Below are positions 7,126-14,844 of a DNA stretch of 29,179 nucleotides, piece by piece. A program made the translations under genes and the position numbers. The notes under the pieces are model-generated. The model was not told the DNA's origin, did not search any database, and saw only the letters and a list, made by a program, of their open reading frames with translations. Numbering within the stretch: position 1 is the first letter of the stretch; each line of letters opens with the position of its first letter. The stretch is from NCBI GenBank assembly GCA_052173415.1, contig JBQMYQ010000019.1, positions 1-29,179 of the forward strand, in the 5' to 3' direction. The stretch comes from Wolinella sp052173415 (GTDB lineage: Bacteria; Campylobacterota; Campylobacteria; Campylobacterales; Helicobacteraceae).

Positions 7126-7131
7126 TATAAT
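7126..7131 (+). promoter_or_regulatory. dksA promoter -10 (TATAAT)
   Basis: TATAAT sits 32 bases before the TTG start of dksA in a short intergenic stretch. It overlaps the end of a GGATTCC motif copy. No -35 is recognised. The preceding stretch 7086-7118 holds a weak AAGCTT-based inverted repeat that might end the upstream transcript. Confidence 0.55.
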
Positions 7132-7163
7132 CTAATGGAAATTTAAGCAAAGGGGACGCGGTC

Positions 7164-7505
7164 TTGACTAAGAATCAGAGAGCAGAGCTGAAGCTACAAA
7201 TAAGTGCGCAAATTGCGACAATACGCAATGATATTGCGCACCTAAAGGAGGAAAATACTCCCGCCTCACTCCTAAGCATCTCTGAGAAGCTTGACGCGAT
7301 GGAGAGCCTCTCAGATCAGAGCGTGCAAAAGCAGCTTCTCTTTGAGATGCAAACACGTCTAAAGAAGCTGGAATATGCTCTTGCACGCGCAGATTGCGAT
7401 GATTTTGGCGTGTGTCAAATTTGCGATGAGCCCATTCCTTACAAACGACTTGTGGCATTGCCTGAAGCGACGATTTGCGTAGAATGCGCAAATGAGCGTG
7501 ACTAG
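7164..7505 (+). CDS. dksA: DksA/TraR-type zinc finger transcription regulator
   Basis: Binds the RNA polymerase secondary channel and, with ppGpp, adjusts transcription of stable RNA and amino acid genes. The 113-residue protein has an N-terminal coiled coil (about residues 5-72). A C4 zinc finger follows with FGVCQICDEPIPYKRLVALP and EATICVECA (C84, C87, C105, C108), typical of DksA. It is shorter than E. coli DksA (151) but similar to epsilonproteobacterial members. The start is TTG at 7164 with a weak AGGGG upstream. Its stop shares the bases CTAG with the stop of the convergent lipoprotein gene. Confidence 0.88.
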   Translation: MTKNQRAELKLQISAQIATIRNDIAHLKEENTPASLLSISEKLDAMESLSDQSVQKQLLFEMQTRLKKLEYALARADCDDFGVCQICDEPIPYKRLVALPEATICVECANERD

Positions 7506-8191
7506 AGGGCGTTGCTTCGCAGGAGTCGCACCTCTTCGATGGGCATGATCAGATGCCAATTTGGCGTCTTTTCTAGTGCGCGGATCATCTCTTCGCCTAA
7601 TTTTTCATATACCTCTTCAAGATGTGGTCCGATCTCCTCCCGCCTCACATCGCCTTCAAGCTCAAAAACCACTTCGGATAGATTGCTCTTTTTCTCCCAG
7701 AAAATCCCATTTGTGGGCGTTTCTATGAGGGAGAAATCCGCATAGAGTTTGAGCTTTAGCCGTGGCTTCTCTTCTTCGCTTTCGCGCACTGTTTCACTGA
7801 ATTCTGCATAAATTTTTGGAAAGAAAACCGCTGGAAGCTCCATGCGCTCGGATTTTGATAGCGAGGAAAGGTTAGGGAGTGTGCGCCTAATTCCTAAGTG
7901 CTTTTGTTCTAAAATCTGTGGCAGCGTATGATTGAAGCGGTTTGCGACCTTTTTTGCGTAGCGTTCTAGCCACGGAGAGAAGAGCCTGTAATGCGCCATT
8001 TGGACATTGTAGTGTGTGGAAATTTCTGTGGCGACATAGGCGATATGCACGCGTGCATTGGCGTTATATGCGGGATAGTGGCTTGCATCGATATGTGTTG
8101 AGCGCAGAGTCGCCTCATCTTTTATAGAGCTACACGCGCTTAAAAGCAGGGCAAATAGAGCCACTAGAGTGTGTTTAAATAGTGATTTCAT
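7502..8191 (-). CDS. Putative lipoprotein, possibly HpaA-related
   Basis: A 229-residue protein with a clear lipoprotein signal: MKSLFKHTLVALFALLLSAC with cysteine 20 as lipid site. The mature part has no motif I can name with confidence. Its middle (LERYAKKVANRFNHTLPQIL) and the plan of a small mixed-fold lipoprotein resemble the HpaA family of Helicobacter surface lipoproteins, but only loosely. The ATG at 8191 is preferred, with AAGGA about 9 bases upstream; longer versions lose the signal peptide. Its start overlaps the rpoN 3' end by 17 bases, making it the last gene of the dnaX-rpoN operon. It contains no GGAATC copy, unlike most neighbours. Confidence 0.72.
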   Translation of the reverse strand: MKSLFKHTLVALFALLLSACSSIKDEATLRSTHIDASHYPAYNANARVHIAYVATEISTHYNVQMAHYRLFSPWLERYAKKVANRFNHTLPQILEQKHLGIRRTLPNLSSLSKSERMELPAVFFPKIYAEFSETVRESEEEKPRLKLKLYADFSLIETPTNGIFWEKKSNLSEVVFELEGDVRREEIGPHLEEVYEKLGEEMIRALEKTPNWHLIMPIEEVRLLRSNAL

Positions 8192-9437
8192 AGAGTTTTT
8201 TCCTTTCACTTGAGCTGGCAATATTGAGCTGTTTTCGATATTTTGTGATGGTGCGACGCACCATTTTGACACCGAATTTCTTCTCCACATCTTGAAGAAT
8301 CTTTATATCGCTTAGTGGCTTATGATGTGGTTCATTTTTGACCATTTCGGCGATATACTCCTTGATTGCGGCATTTGAAGTCTCTTCATCAATAGCTGTG
8401 GAGAAGAAGCTTTTAAGAGAGAAGATTCCCCGATTGCACTCAAGATATTTCGAGGCAATGGCTCGCGAAATCGTCGATGGCGAGTGTCCAAACTCCTCAG
8501 CCAGGTCTTTTAGCTTCATTGGGCGTATCTCGCCCCCCATGAAAAAATCGTATTGGTATTCCACGATCATGAGCCCGATTTTATAGAGCGTGGCTTTTCT
8601 CATCTCAAGCGCGTCGATGAGATCCCTTGCCTCTTTGATTTTGCTTTTTACATACTCTTGTTTTTTGTCTGCAAGCGTGGTATCAAGGACGATGAGCGGA
8701 TAGCAGGAATCATTAATCTGCACCTCGATATTTCCCGCCACATCATGCACGAAAATATCGGGAATCACCTCAGACGCGCGCTCTAAAAAATCTATCGCGG
8801 GCGGATTTTTGAAACTTTTAATAATCCGCATTGCCTGAGTATATTGCGTGTGATTTCTGTGCTGATTATGCGCCTCAAGCTCGTTAATAATTTCGCTCAC
8901 AAGCAGATAGAGGGAATCCTCGCAATCTACGTGATCAAGCTGAAAAAGGAAAGATTCCCGCACATCTTTTGCACCGATTCCCGGAGGCTCGAGGTGGGCG
9001 AAGCGTTGGCGGATTTTCTCGCATGTTTCGCTACTACTTTTGCACTCCAGTGCAATCGCCTCCATATCGCCCTCAAAATAGCCCTCTTCGCTTAAATGTT
9101 CGATGATTTTATGGGCGATGTGTTGCGAATTTGCCGTAGGAAATAGGGGTGGAGCAATCTGCTCACAAAGTGTCTCATAGAGGGTTTTTTCCTTAATGGT
9201 AAGCGACTCGATTTTATCGCTTAGCGAGTTGCGCGAAGTGTAAGCGGGACTTTTTTTGGGGAATTTTGAAGAAAAATCACTCGCAATTTTGGAATGCACC
9301 TCGACGTAAGGATTCTCGCTTATAAACTCATTTAGCGTCTCTTCCAGATCCCCCAAACCGCTCTGCAAAATCGGCAACCAGCTCTTTAGCGTCGCTGATA
9401 GCTTCGTTTTGGTCTGGAGCGATGGTCGGAGCTTCAT
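8175..9437 (-). CDS. rpoN: RNA polymerase sigma-54 factor
   Basis: Directs RNA polymerase to -24/-12 promoters; in this phylum it chiefly drives middle flagellar genes with the activator FlgR. The 420-residue protein has region I (MKLRPSLQTKTKLSATLKSW, interaction with activators), then the core-binding region. The DNA-binding part includes LKDLAEEFGHSPSTISRAI (helix-turn-helix). The RpoN box RRTITKYRKQ is at 394-403. The C-terminal tail is somewhat longer than in E. coli. The ATG at 9437 shares ATGA with the lptB stop. A matching sigma-54 promoter occurs at flgH in this window, and the sigma-54 partner FlgZ is encoded at 19856. Confidence 0.97.
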   Translation of the reverse strand: MKLRPSLQTKTKLSATLKSWLPILQSGLGDLEETLNEFISENPYVEVHSKIASDFSSKFPKKSPAYTSRNSLSDKIESLTIKEKTLYETLCEQIAPPLFPTANSQHIAHKIIEHLSEEGYFEGDMEAIALECKSSSETCEKIRQRFAHLEPPGIGAKDVRESFLFQLDHVDCEDSLYLLVSEIINELEAHNQHRNHTQYTQAMRIIKSFKNPPAIDFLERASEVIPDIFVHDVAGNIEVQINDSCYPLIVLDTTLADKKQEYVKSKIKEARDLIDALEMRKATLYKIGLMIVEYQYDFFMGGEIRPMKLKDLAEEFGHSPSTISRAIASKYLECNRGIFSLKSFFSTAIDEETSNAAIKEYIAEMVKNEPHHKPLSDIKILQDVEKKFGVKMVRRTITKYRKQLNIASSSERKKLYEITI

Positions 9438-10156
9438 GGCTTGAAGTGCTCTCCAAGGTAGTGCCTGCGCACAAGATCATTGGCATAAATCTCCTCGCTT
9501 CTGCCCTCTGCAAGCAGGCTGCCATCTTTGATTACATAGGCGCGGTGGCATACAGAAAGAGTTTCGCGGACGTTGTGATCAGTGATGAGGACGCCGATTC
9601 CCAGTTCGATGAGTTTTTGAATGATCTTTTGAATATCAATCACCGCGAGTGGATCGACCCCCGCAAAAGGCTCATCAAGCAGGACAAAGCGCGGATTTTT
9701 CACCAAGGCGCGCGCAATCTCCACACGTCTGCGCTCGCCCCCGCTGAGACTAATCCCCTTGCGTCCGCGAATAGGCTCGATATTAAACGCTTCCAGCAGC
9801 TCTTCGATACGCTTTTGATGAAGTTTTTTATCAGGGATCGCCACTTCTGCGGCTAGGAGGAGATTCTCCTCGATAGTAAGGTCTTTAAAAATGCTCGATT
9901 CCTGCGGAAGATAGCCGATTCCTAAAAGTGCACGCTCATGGAGTGCGAGCGTGCTAATCTCCTTTTGATCCAAGAACACTCGCCCTTCATTTGCGCGCAA
10001 AAGTCCGCAAATAATGTAAAAAGTGGTCGTTTTGCCCGCTCCATTTGGACCAAGTAGCCCGACCACTTCGCCACTATTCACTTCAAGCGAAATGTCGTGA
10101 ATGATAGAGTGCTTTCTAATCCGTTTGCTTAGGTGTTCTGCGCGTAAATTATGCAT
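9434..10156 (-). CDS. lptB: LPS export ABC transporter ATPase LptB
   Basis: ATPase of the LptB2FG complex that extracts lipopolysaccharide from the inner membrane. The 240-residue protein has Walker A GPNGAGKTT (37-45), a Q-loop in GYLPQESSIF, signature LSGGERRR (137-144), Walker B FVLLDEPFAGVDPLA and H-loop LITDHN. FAGVDPLAV and LITDHNVRETL distinguish LptB from other small ABC ATPases. The ATG at 10156 overlaps tsaE by 8 bases. Membrane partners LptF and LptG are not in the window. Confidence 0.94.
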   Translation of the reverse strand: MHNLRAEHLSKRIRKHSIIHDISLEVNSGEVVGLLGPNGAGKTTTFYIICGLLRANEGRVFLDQKEISTLALHERALLGIGYLPQESSIFKDLTIEENLLLAAEVAIPDKKLHQKRIEELLEAFNIEPIRGRKGISLSGGERRRVEIARALVKNPRFVLLDEPFAGVDPLAVIDIQKIIQKLIELGIGVLITDHNVRETLSVCHRAYVIKDGSLLAEGRSEEIYANDLVRRHYLGEHFKP

Positions 10157-10610
10157 GTGTGATCCTGTAAAGTCGTCCTTGTTTATGGGGGAGAATCGTG
10201 ACGATTCCCGCGGGGAATCCTACCCTTTTTAGGAGATTTTCCAGCCGCTCATCGCCCCATTCGATGAGGTGGATTCCCCCCTCTTGAAGCATTTCAAGCA
10301 ATCCAAGAGCCAAAAGCTCGTCCAAATCGCGGTCGTAGAGATCATAATGGTGAAAATCACGCGCATAAGAGTGTAGGAGCGAAAACGTAGGCGAAGTGAT
10401 GGGCGCGCTAATGCCTTTAAATAGCGCGTATGAGCGCACGAGCGTGGTTTTGCCACTTGCAAGCTCACCACGCAAAAGAATATGCCGCACACCCGTGCGA
10501 AACAGCGTATCAATCGCTTTACTAACGCGCTCAAGGGAATCTGTGCTCGCGACAAGCTCTTTGCTTGTTGTGTGCCCTTCTGCGCTGATGTCTGCTCCTA
10601 TTTCTCGCAC
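10149..10610 (-). CDS. tsaE: tRNA threonylcarbamoyladenosine ATPase TsaE
   Basis: Partner ATPase of TsaB and TsaD in making t6A37 on ANN-decoding tRNAs. The 153-residue protein has Walker A GELASGKTTLVRSY (from residue 48), the TsaE block SPTFSLLHSYA, HYDLYDRDLDELLALGL, and LIEWGDE, matching the usual HxDLYR and LVEWPE motifs. The start is GTG at 10610, giving a 12-base gap to the dnaX stop. Some alternative starts within the first 20 residues are possible, since the N-terminus is poorly conserved. It sits between dnaX and lptB in what looks like one operon. Confidence 0.92.
   Translation of the reverse strand: MREIGADISAEGHTTSKELVASTDSLERVSKAIDTLFRTGVRHILLRGELASGKTTLVRSYALFKGISAPITSPTFSLLHSYARDFHHYDLYDRDLDELLALGLLEMLQEGGIHLIEWGDERLENLLKRVGFPAGIVTILPHKQGRLYRITHA
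10203..10219. repeat. GGGAATC palindrome inside tsaE
   Basis: GATTCCC-GCG-GGGAATC is a 17-base palindrome near the 3' end of tsaE, encoding part of VGFPAGIVTI. It is another inverted pair of the dispersed motif, here within coding sequence. Confidence 0.75.
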
Positions 10611-10622
10611 CTGCCACCCTTT

Positions 10623-12266
10623 TTACGTTTTTGAAAGCATAATGATTTTTTTCACGTCCAAAAGCTCTTTGGCTCTACTCGCAAGCTCGCTCTCAAGAAG
10701 ACGTTCACCGCTTTTTTGCAAATCTTGCGGCGTATCTAACATCGAAGCGACACAGCCACTCGCGCCCCCTGATTCCTCGATTTCTACGCGATTCTCCTCT
10801 TGCACGGTGGGTGCGGGAGTTTCGCTCGGAGTTTTGGTATCGGTGGGCTCGATATTTTCAACCTTAATGATTGTATCCACACCAAAGATTTCTTTTATAA
10901 AATTTTTAATCACAGAGTAGTGGATTCTTAGACGATCTCTACACGATTCTTGCGCGTTACTTTGGAGATTTAGCGTGCGATTATCAAATGATACAAAAGA
11001 TACATGTTGGCTAAAGCATTCGCCAAGTTCGTAATTCCGATCGTAGAGCTTGATTTTGAGCGTCTCAAATAGGTGCATATGGGTAGAATGCTCCTTTTGA
11101 GGAGCGCTTTCTACGGGTGATTCCTGCACGGGTTGGGAATCGCCCGTAGATATAGTGGCGGGAGTGGCAGATTGCACGGGAGTAAGGGGCTTTTTATGTG
11201 GATTAAAGAGCTCAAGCTCAAGCTCGCTAATCATCTCATCAATCTCTTTAATTTTTAACGCCTCTTTCATCTTTAAAATCGTGAGCATAAGGACAAAAGA
11301 GTTGTGGCTATTTAGCGAAAGCAACACGTGGGAATCGGCGATAATGCGGAAGAATCGCTCCAGCATGAGGAGCGGGAATTGGGGGTGATTTTGCGCAAGT
11401 TTGTCCTTTAAAAAAATTGCAATCTCCTCCAAAATCATCTCGGTTTCATACGTTTCAAGCTCTTTAAGGAGCGCAGAGAGGCTCTCTTCGTCATGGGAGA
11501 GAATCGCCTCAAAAAGCCGCTCAAGCAGTGCAGGATCGACTAATCCCAACATCTGCGCTACGAGCACCTGAGTGAGCGTCCCTTTGCAAAAGATAATCGC
11601 CTGATCCAAAAGCGTGAGCGTATCACGTAGCGACCCACCCCCGCTGCGCGTGATCATCTCCAGAGCCTCAGCTTCAAAAGGGACATTTTCTAGGTGCAAA
11701 ATCTTTTGAATATGCGCTAGGACGTCACGGTGGGCAATTTTTTTGAACCTAAAATGCTGCGTGCGGCTAAGAATCGTCGCGGGAAGCTTGAGCGGATCGG
11801 TGGTGGCGAGGATAAATTTCACGCAAGGAGGCGGCTCTTCAAGGGTCTTTAAAAGCGCGTTAAACGCCTCTTTGGTGAGCATGTGCACCTCATCGATGAT
11901 GAAGATTTTAAAGCGCGCCATCGCCGGGCGATACTTGGTCTGCTCGATGAGGTCGCGAATGTCGTCAATCTTGCGACTACTCGCCGCGTCCATCTCGATA
12001 ATATCGATGTGTCGCCCCTCTTTAGCCGCGAGGCAGTTTTCGCAAGTATCACAGGGGGTGCTGGAGGGACCTTTCTCGCAGTTAAGTGCCTTGGCAAATA
12101 TCCTAGCACTCGAGGTTTTCCCGCTGCCTCTGAGTCCGGAGAATAGATAGGCGTGCGAGAGACGATTGCTATCAAGTGCGAGACTTAGCGTCTGAGAGAT
12201 CGCGTCCTGTCCGATGAGATCCTCAAAGCGCGTGGGACGGTATTTAAGAGCGAGGGCTTGCGACAT
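10623..12266 (-). CDS. dnaX: DNA polymerase III gamma/tau subunit
   Basis: Clamp-loader ATPase subunit that organises the replicative polymerase. The 547-residue protein begins MSQALALKYRPTRFEDLIGQ. It has Walker A GLRGSGKT (44-51), four zinc-ligand cysteines (63, 72, 75, 78 in CEKGPSSTPCDTCENC), Walker B IIDEVHML and the sensor SRTQHFRF. Domain III follows, then a long C-terminal tail. The ATG at 12266 is preferred over a TTG 24 bases upstream, because AGGGG precedes it and the family begins here. A T7 run (11410-11416) creates the in-frame heptamer T-TTT-TTA, which could allow -1 slippage. It heads the dnaX-tsaE-lptB-rpoN-lipoprotein operon. Confidence 0.96.
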   Translation of the reverse strand: MSQALALKYRPTRFEDLIGQDAISQTLSLALDSNRLSHAYLFSGLRGSGKTSSARIFAKALNCEKGPSSTPCDTCENCLAAKEGRHIDIIEMDAASSRKIDDIRDLIEQTKYRPAMARFKIFIIDEVHMLTKEAFNALLKTLEEPPPCVKFILATTDPLKLPATILSRTQHFRFKKIAHRDVLAHIQKILHLENVPFEAEALEMITRSGGGSLRDTLTLLDQAIIFCKGTLTQVLVAQMLGLVDPALLERLFEAILSHDEESLSALLKELETYETEMILEEIAIFLKDKLAQNHPQFPLLMLERFFRIIADSHVLLSLNSHNSFVLMLTILKMKEALKIKEIDEMISELELELFNPHKKPLTPVQSATPATISTGDSQPVQESPVESAPQKEHSTHMHLFETLKIKLYDRNYELGECFSQHVSFVSFDNRTLNLQSNAQESCRDRLRIHYSVIKNFIKEIFGVDTIIKVENIEPTDTKTPSETPAPTVQEENRVEIEESGGASGCVASMLDTPQDLQKSGERLLESELASRAKELLDVKKIIMLSKT

Positions 12267-12299
12267 AAATTCCCCTATTTTAGAGTGCAAAATGAGCTG

Positions 12300-12305
12300 A
12301 TTCTA
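12300..12305 (-). promoter_or_regulatory. dnaX operon promoter -10
   Basis: TAGAAT on the minus strand, preceded by a T-rich stretch (GCTTTTTTA), lies about 34 bases before the dnaX ATG. No -35 hexamer is evident; upstream T-runs are typical of this phylum. Confidence 0.5.
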
Positions 12306-12344
12306 TAAAAAAGCTCTTCTATTTTTGATTAAGCAGGGAATAGG

Positions 12345-12367
12345 CGCGCCAAAATGGTTTTGGCGCG
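12345..12367. repeat. 10-bp perfect hairpin between glnA and dnaX
   Basis: CGCGCCAAAA (12345-12354) pairs with TTTTGGCGCG (12358-12367) over a 3-base loop, a very stable stem. It lies 129 bases downstream of the glnA stop in a 229-base gap. No U-run follows on either strand, so a classic intrinsic terminator is not seen, but it may still end or protect glnA mRNA. The rest of the gap shows no gene. Confidence 0.6.
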
Positions 12368-12495
12368 ATGTTTTACATGCGATATTCAATTAAAAGGCGG
12401 GGAATGCGAGGGATTGAGCGAGAGGCTTTAAATGAGGGCCTTGAAACCTCCCGATTCCCGCACGTGGCGGAAGCAAAAGCTAGCACAAGAGAAAG

Positions 12496-13926
12496 CTAAC
12501 AAGAGTAAGTTGAGATGAATTCAAAGGGGTGCGGGCGCGCTTCCCAGGGCCAAATTTCTGTCTCAAATTTATAGGCTTTGTAGGTCTGAATAAACTCCTC
12601 GGAGAAGACCTCTCCGAGCTTCAGATACTCCCTGTCCGCGAGCATATTCTCAATCGCGCTACGCAGAGTGTGGGGCATCTGCTTGATTCCCTTCTCACGA
12701 ATCTCATCAAGCGAAAGAGTGAAGAGATTCGCCTCCATGGGCTCGCCTGATTCAAGGCGATTTGTAATTCCATCAAGTCCCGCCATGAGGAGCGCAGAGA
12801 ATGCTAGATAGGGGTTTGCCGAGCTATCGGGGAATCGAAACTCCACGCGCTTGCTTTTTGGATTCCCCACGGAGTAGGGAATCCGCACGCTTGCGCTACG
12901 ATTTTGCGCCGAATAAGAGAGGATACTCGGAGCTTCAAATCCGGGAATTAGGCGTTTGTAGGAGTTTGTCGAAGCATTTGTAAAGGCTGCGACACTCCGC
13001 GCATGATGAAGCACGCCCCCGATAAAATGGAGCGCGTTTTGGCTGAGTCCCTGATAGCAATCTCCTGCAAAGGTGTTTTGCTCGTCCTTCCAAATGCTGA
13101 TGTGCGTGTGCATGCCACTGCCATTATCGCCATAGAGGGGCTTTGGCATGAAAGTCGCGGTCTTGCCGTTCATGTGCGCGACCATTTTGACGACATATTT
13201 GAGCTTCTGCACGTTATCCGCTGCCTCGATGAGCTCGCCGAATTTTACGCCGATTTCGCCCTGTCCTTGCGCGGTCTCGTGATGGACGACAAAAGTTTGT
13301 ATTCCCACCTGATTGAGGACTTTGACCATCTCTGCACGCAAATCGACCATGGAATCGACCGGCGCGACGGGAAAATACCCCCCCTTTGTGCCCGGACGAT
13401 GCCCGAGATTGTAGCCGTTTTCATAGCCTTTGTTGCTATTCCAGATTCCCTCCTCGACATCAACTTCGTAGGACTGACAATTTAGGGAATCTTGAATCTT
13501 AATGGAGTCAAAGATAAAGAATTCATTCTCGGGTCCGAAATAGGCGCGATCGCCAATGCCCGTTGATTCTAGATGTTTGAGGGCTTTTTTCGCGATACTT
13601 CGAGGGCATTTTTCATAGGGCTGATTCTTGTAAATGTCCCAAATGTCGCAAAATACAATTACCGTAACATCGGCGGTGAAGGGGTCGATGAAGTAGGAAT
13701 CTGGATCAGGGAGCAGCTGCATATCCGACTGATTGATGGGTTGCCATGCGGGAATCGAGCTCGCATCAAAGGGAAGCCCCTCAAAGCTGCCCTCATCAAT
13801 CGCTGAAAGCGAATAGCTCACGTGGTGCCACGCGCCCTTAATATCCGTAAAGCGAAAATCGACAAACTCGACCTCGTTTTCCTCACAAAACTTAAAAAAT
13901 TCCTTAATTTTGACCTCTTTGGTCAT
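12496..13926 (-). CDS. glnA: Glutamine synthetase type I
   Basis: Makes glutamine from glutamate, ammonia and ATP as a dodecamer; the main ammonia-assimilating enzyme. The 476-residue protein has the beta-grasp domain (VEFVDFRFTDIKGAWHHVSY), GPENEFFIFD metal ligands, and HHETAQGQGEIGVKF. KPLYGDNGSGMHTH is the ATP-site block, with NRSASVRIP and RVEFRFPDSSANPYLAFSAL further on. The usual adenylylation motif NLYDLP is NLFTLS here, so the modified tyrosine is replaced by phenylalanine. The ATG at 13926 (AAGGAGC 7 bases upstream) is preferred over a TTG 30 bases earlier. It is divergent from cheZ, and regulation by GlnE adenylylation is unlikely. Confidence 0.97.
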   Translation of the reverse strand: MTKEVKIKEFFKFCEENEVEFVDFRFTDIKGAWHHVSYSLSAIDEGSFEGLPFDASSIPAWQPINQSDMQLLPDPDSYFIDPFTADVTVIVFCDIWDIYKNQPYEKCPRSIAKKALKHLESTGIGDRAYFGPENEFFIFDSIKIQDSLNCQSYEVDVEEGIWNSNKGYENGYNLGHRPGTKGGYFPVAPVDSMVDLRAEMVKVLNQVGIQTFVVHHETAQGQGEIGVKFGELIEAADNVQKLKYVVKMVAHMNGKTATFMPKPLYGDNGSGMHTHISIWKDEQNTFAGDCYQGLSQNALHFIGGVLHHARSVAAFTNASTNSYKRLIPGFEAPSILSYSAQNRSASVRIPYSVGNPKSKRVEFRFPDSSANPYLAFSALLMAGLDGITNRLESGEPMEANLFTLSLDEIREKGIKQMPHTLRSAIENMLADREYLKLGEVFSEEFIQTYKAYKFETEIWPWEARPHPFEFISTYSC

Positions 13927-13954
13927 TTTTTGCTCCTTGCAAAAAGTTTGCGCC

Positions 13955-13960
13955 ATTGTA
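13955..13960 (-). promoter_or_regulatory. glnA promoter -10 (TACAAT)
   Basis: TGTGTTACAAT on the minus strand supplies TACAAT about 28 bases before the glnA ATG, preceded by a TTTTTTAG run. In the same divergent gap the palindrome AGCGAAATTCGCT (14030-14042) could be an operator for glnA or cheZ; nothing further supports this. Confidence 0.5.
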
Positions 13961-14069
13961 ACACACTAAAAAATAGGCGCAGATTCCTATGATTTGCAGG
14001 CAATTTTTAGCAAAGAATCAGCAAAAGCGAGCGAAATTCGCTTTAATAAAAAAACAATGCAAAAGCCTC

Positions 14070-14075
14070 TATAAT
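14070..14075 (+). promoter_or_regulatory. cheZ operon promoter -10 (TATAAT)
   Basis: TATAAT lies 37 bases before the cheZ ATG after an A-rich stretch. No sigma-28 or sigma-54 pattern was found here, so transcription is probably by the housekeeping sigma factor. Confidence 0.6.
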
Positions 14076-14112
14076 CTAGATTTTGATAATCCATAAAATT
14101 TGGAGAGGTATC

Positions 14113-14844
14113 ATGACACAAGAAGAGTTGGATTCCCTGATGATGTCTGGTGGTATGGATCCCGGCGAGGGAGAGATGTCCGCGGATTCCGGAATTTTGG
14201 AGAGCTTGGGCTCTTCAGACAATGAAGAGAGTGAAGGGGTTTTATCAGAAGAGCTTGAGGGGGAATATGATGCGGCGGGATACCGTGTGAATCCAACAAA
14301 ATCATGGCCGCCTCCGCCCCCTACAGAGGATCACAAGGTTGTTTCGCAGCTTGATGATGTTACGCGCGATTCCGAAGTGAAAGCGGGCGAGGTTTTTGAC
14401 AAGCTTGAGACGATCAGCAATGACATGATGGACATCGAGAAGTCCGCAAATGAGGTGAAGCAGTTCATTGTGTCCCAGCGTGAAATGCTCGAGAAGTTGC
14501 ACGAGCGATTCCCCACCATCAAGACGTTTGAGGTGGCTTTGAGTGGCGCGCGCGATGCGGAGGGGAAAGCGGAGCTGATTATTAATGCTGCACTAAACTC
14601 CGGCGATACCGTCATGAGCGCGATGGATATTATGCAGTATCAGGACATTCATCGTCAGAAAATCGAGCGGGTCATCAACGTCATGCGTGCCTTGGCGAAG
14701 TATATGAATTCGCTCTTTGAGGGCAAGGTCGATGATACGAAGCGGGTTGCTTCTGCGACGCATATTCACGGTGATACTTCCACAGAAGATGTCGTGAGTG
14801 ATGATGATATTGAAGCGTTGATTGCCTCCTTTGGGGGGAAATAG
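14113..14844 (+). CDS. cheZ: CheZ, CheY-phosphate phosphatase (epsilon type)
   Basis: Dephosphorylates CheY-P and so resets the flagellar switch. The 243-residue protein has the catalytic helix MQYQDIHRQKIERVINVM. Q177 corresponds to the active-site glutamine, preceded by a long helical region (about 80-165). The C-terminal peptide SDDDIEALIASFGGK resembles the CheY-binding tail of CheZ. The N-terminal MTQEELDSLMMSGG resembles FliM-type CheY-binding peptides. The middle (residues 16-75) is acidic and proline-rich, likely disordered. The ATG at 14113 with GGAGAGG is preferred over a TTG 30 bases upstream. It matches the remote CheZ homologue HP0170, which likewise neighbours a U32 peptidase. 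Confidence 0.9.
   Translation: MTQEELDSLMMSGGMDPGEGEMSADSGILESLGSSDNEESEGVLSEELEGEYDAAGYRVNPTKSWPPPPPTEDHKVVSQLDDVTRDSEVKAGEVFDKLETISNDMMDIEKSANEVKQFIVSQREMLEKLHERFPTIKTFEVALSGARDAEGKAELIINAALNSGDTVMSAMDIMQYQDIHRQKIERVINVMRALAKYMNSLFEGKVDDTKRVASATHIHGDTSTEDVVSDDDIEALIASFGGK

Noticed and set aside
10396..10920. Plus-strand open reading frame of 174 codons across tsaE and dnaX
   Set aside because: Antisense to two well-recognised genes, serine-rich low-complexity translation, no ribosome site.
12345..12367. Classical rho-independent terminator for glnA
   Set aside because: The stem is strong, but no U-run follows on either strand and it is 129 bases past the stop; kept only as a hairpin.
13003..13485. 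Open reading frame of 160 codons on the plus strand
   Set aside because: It lies wholly antisense to the conserved core of glnA and shows no family features.
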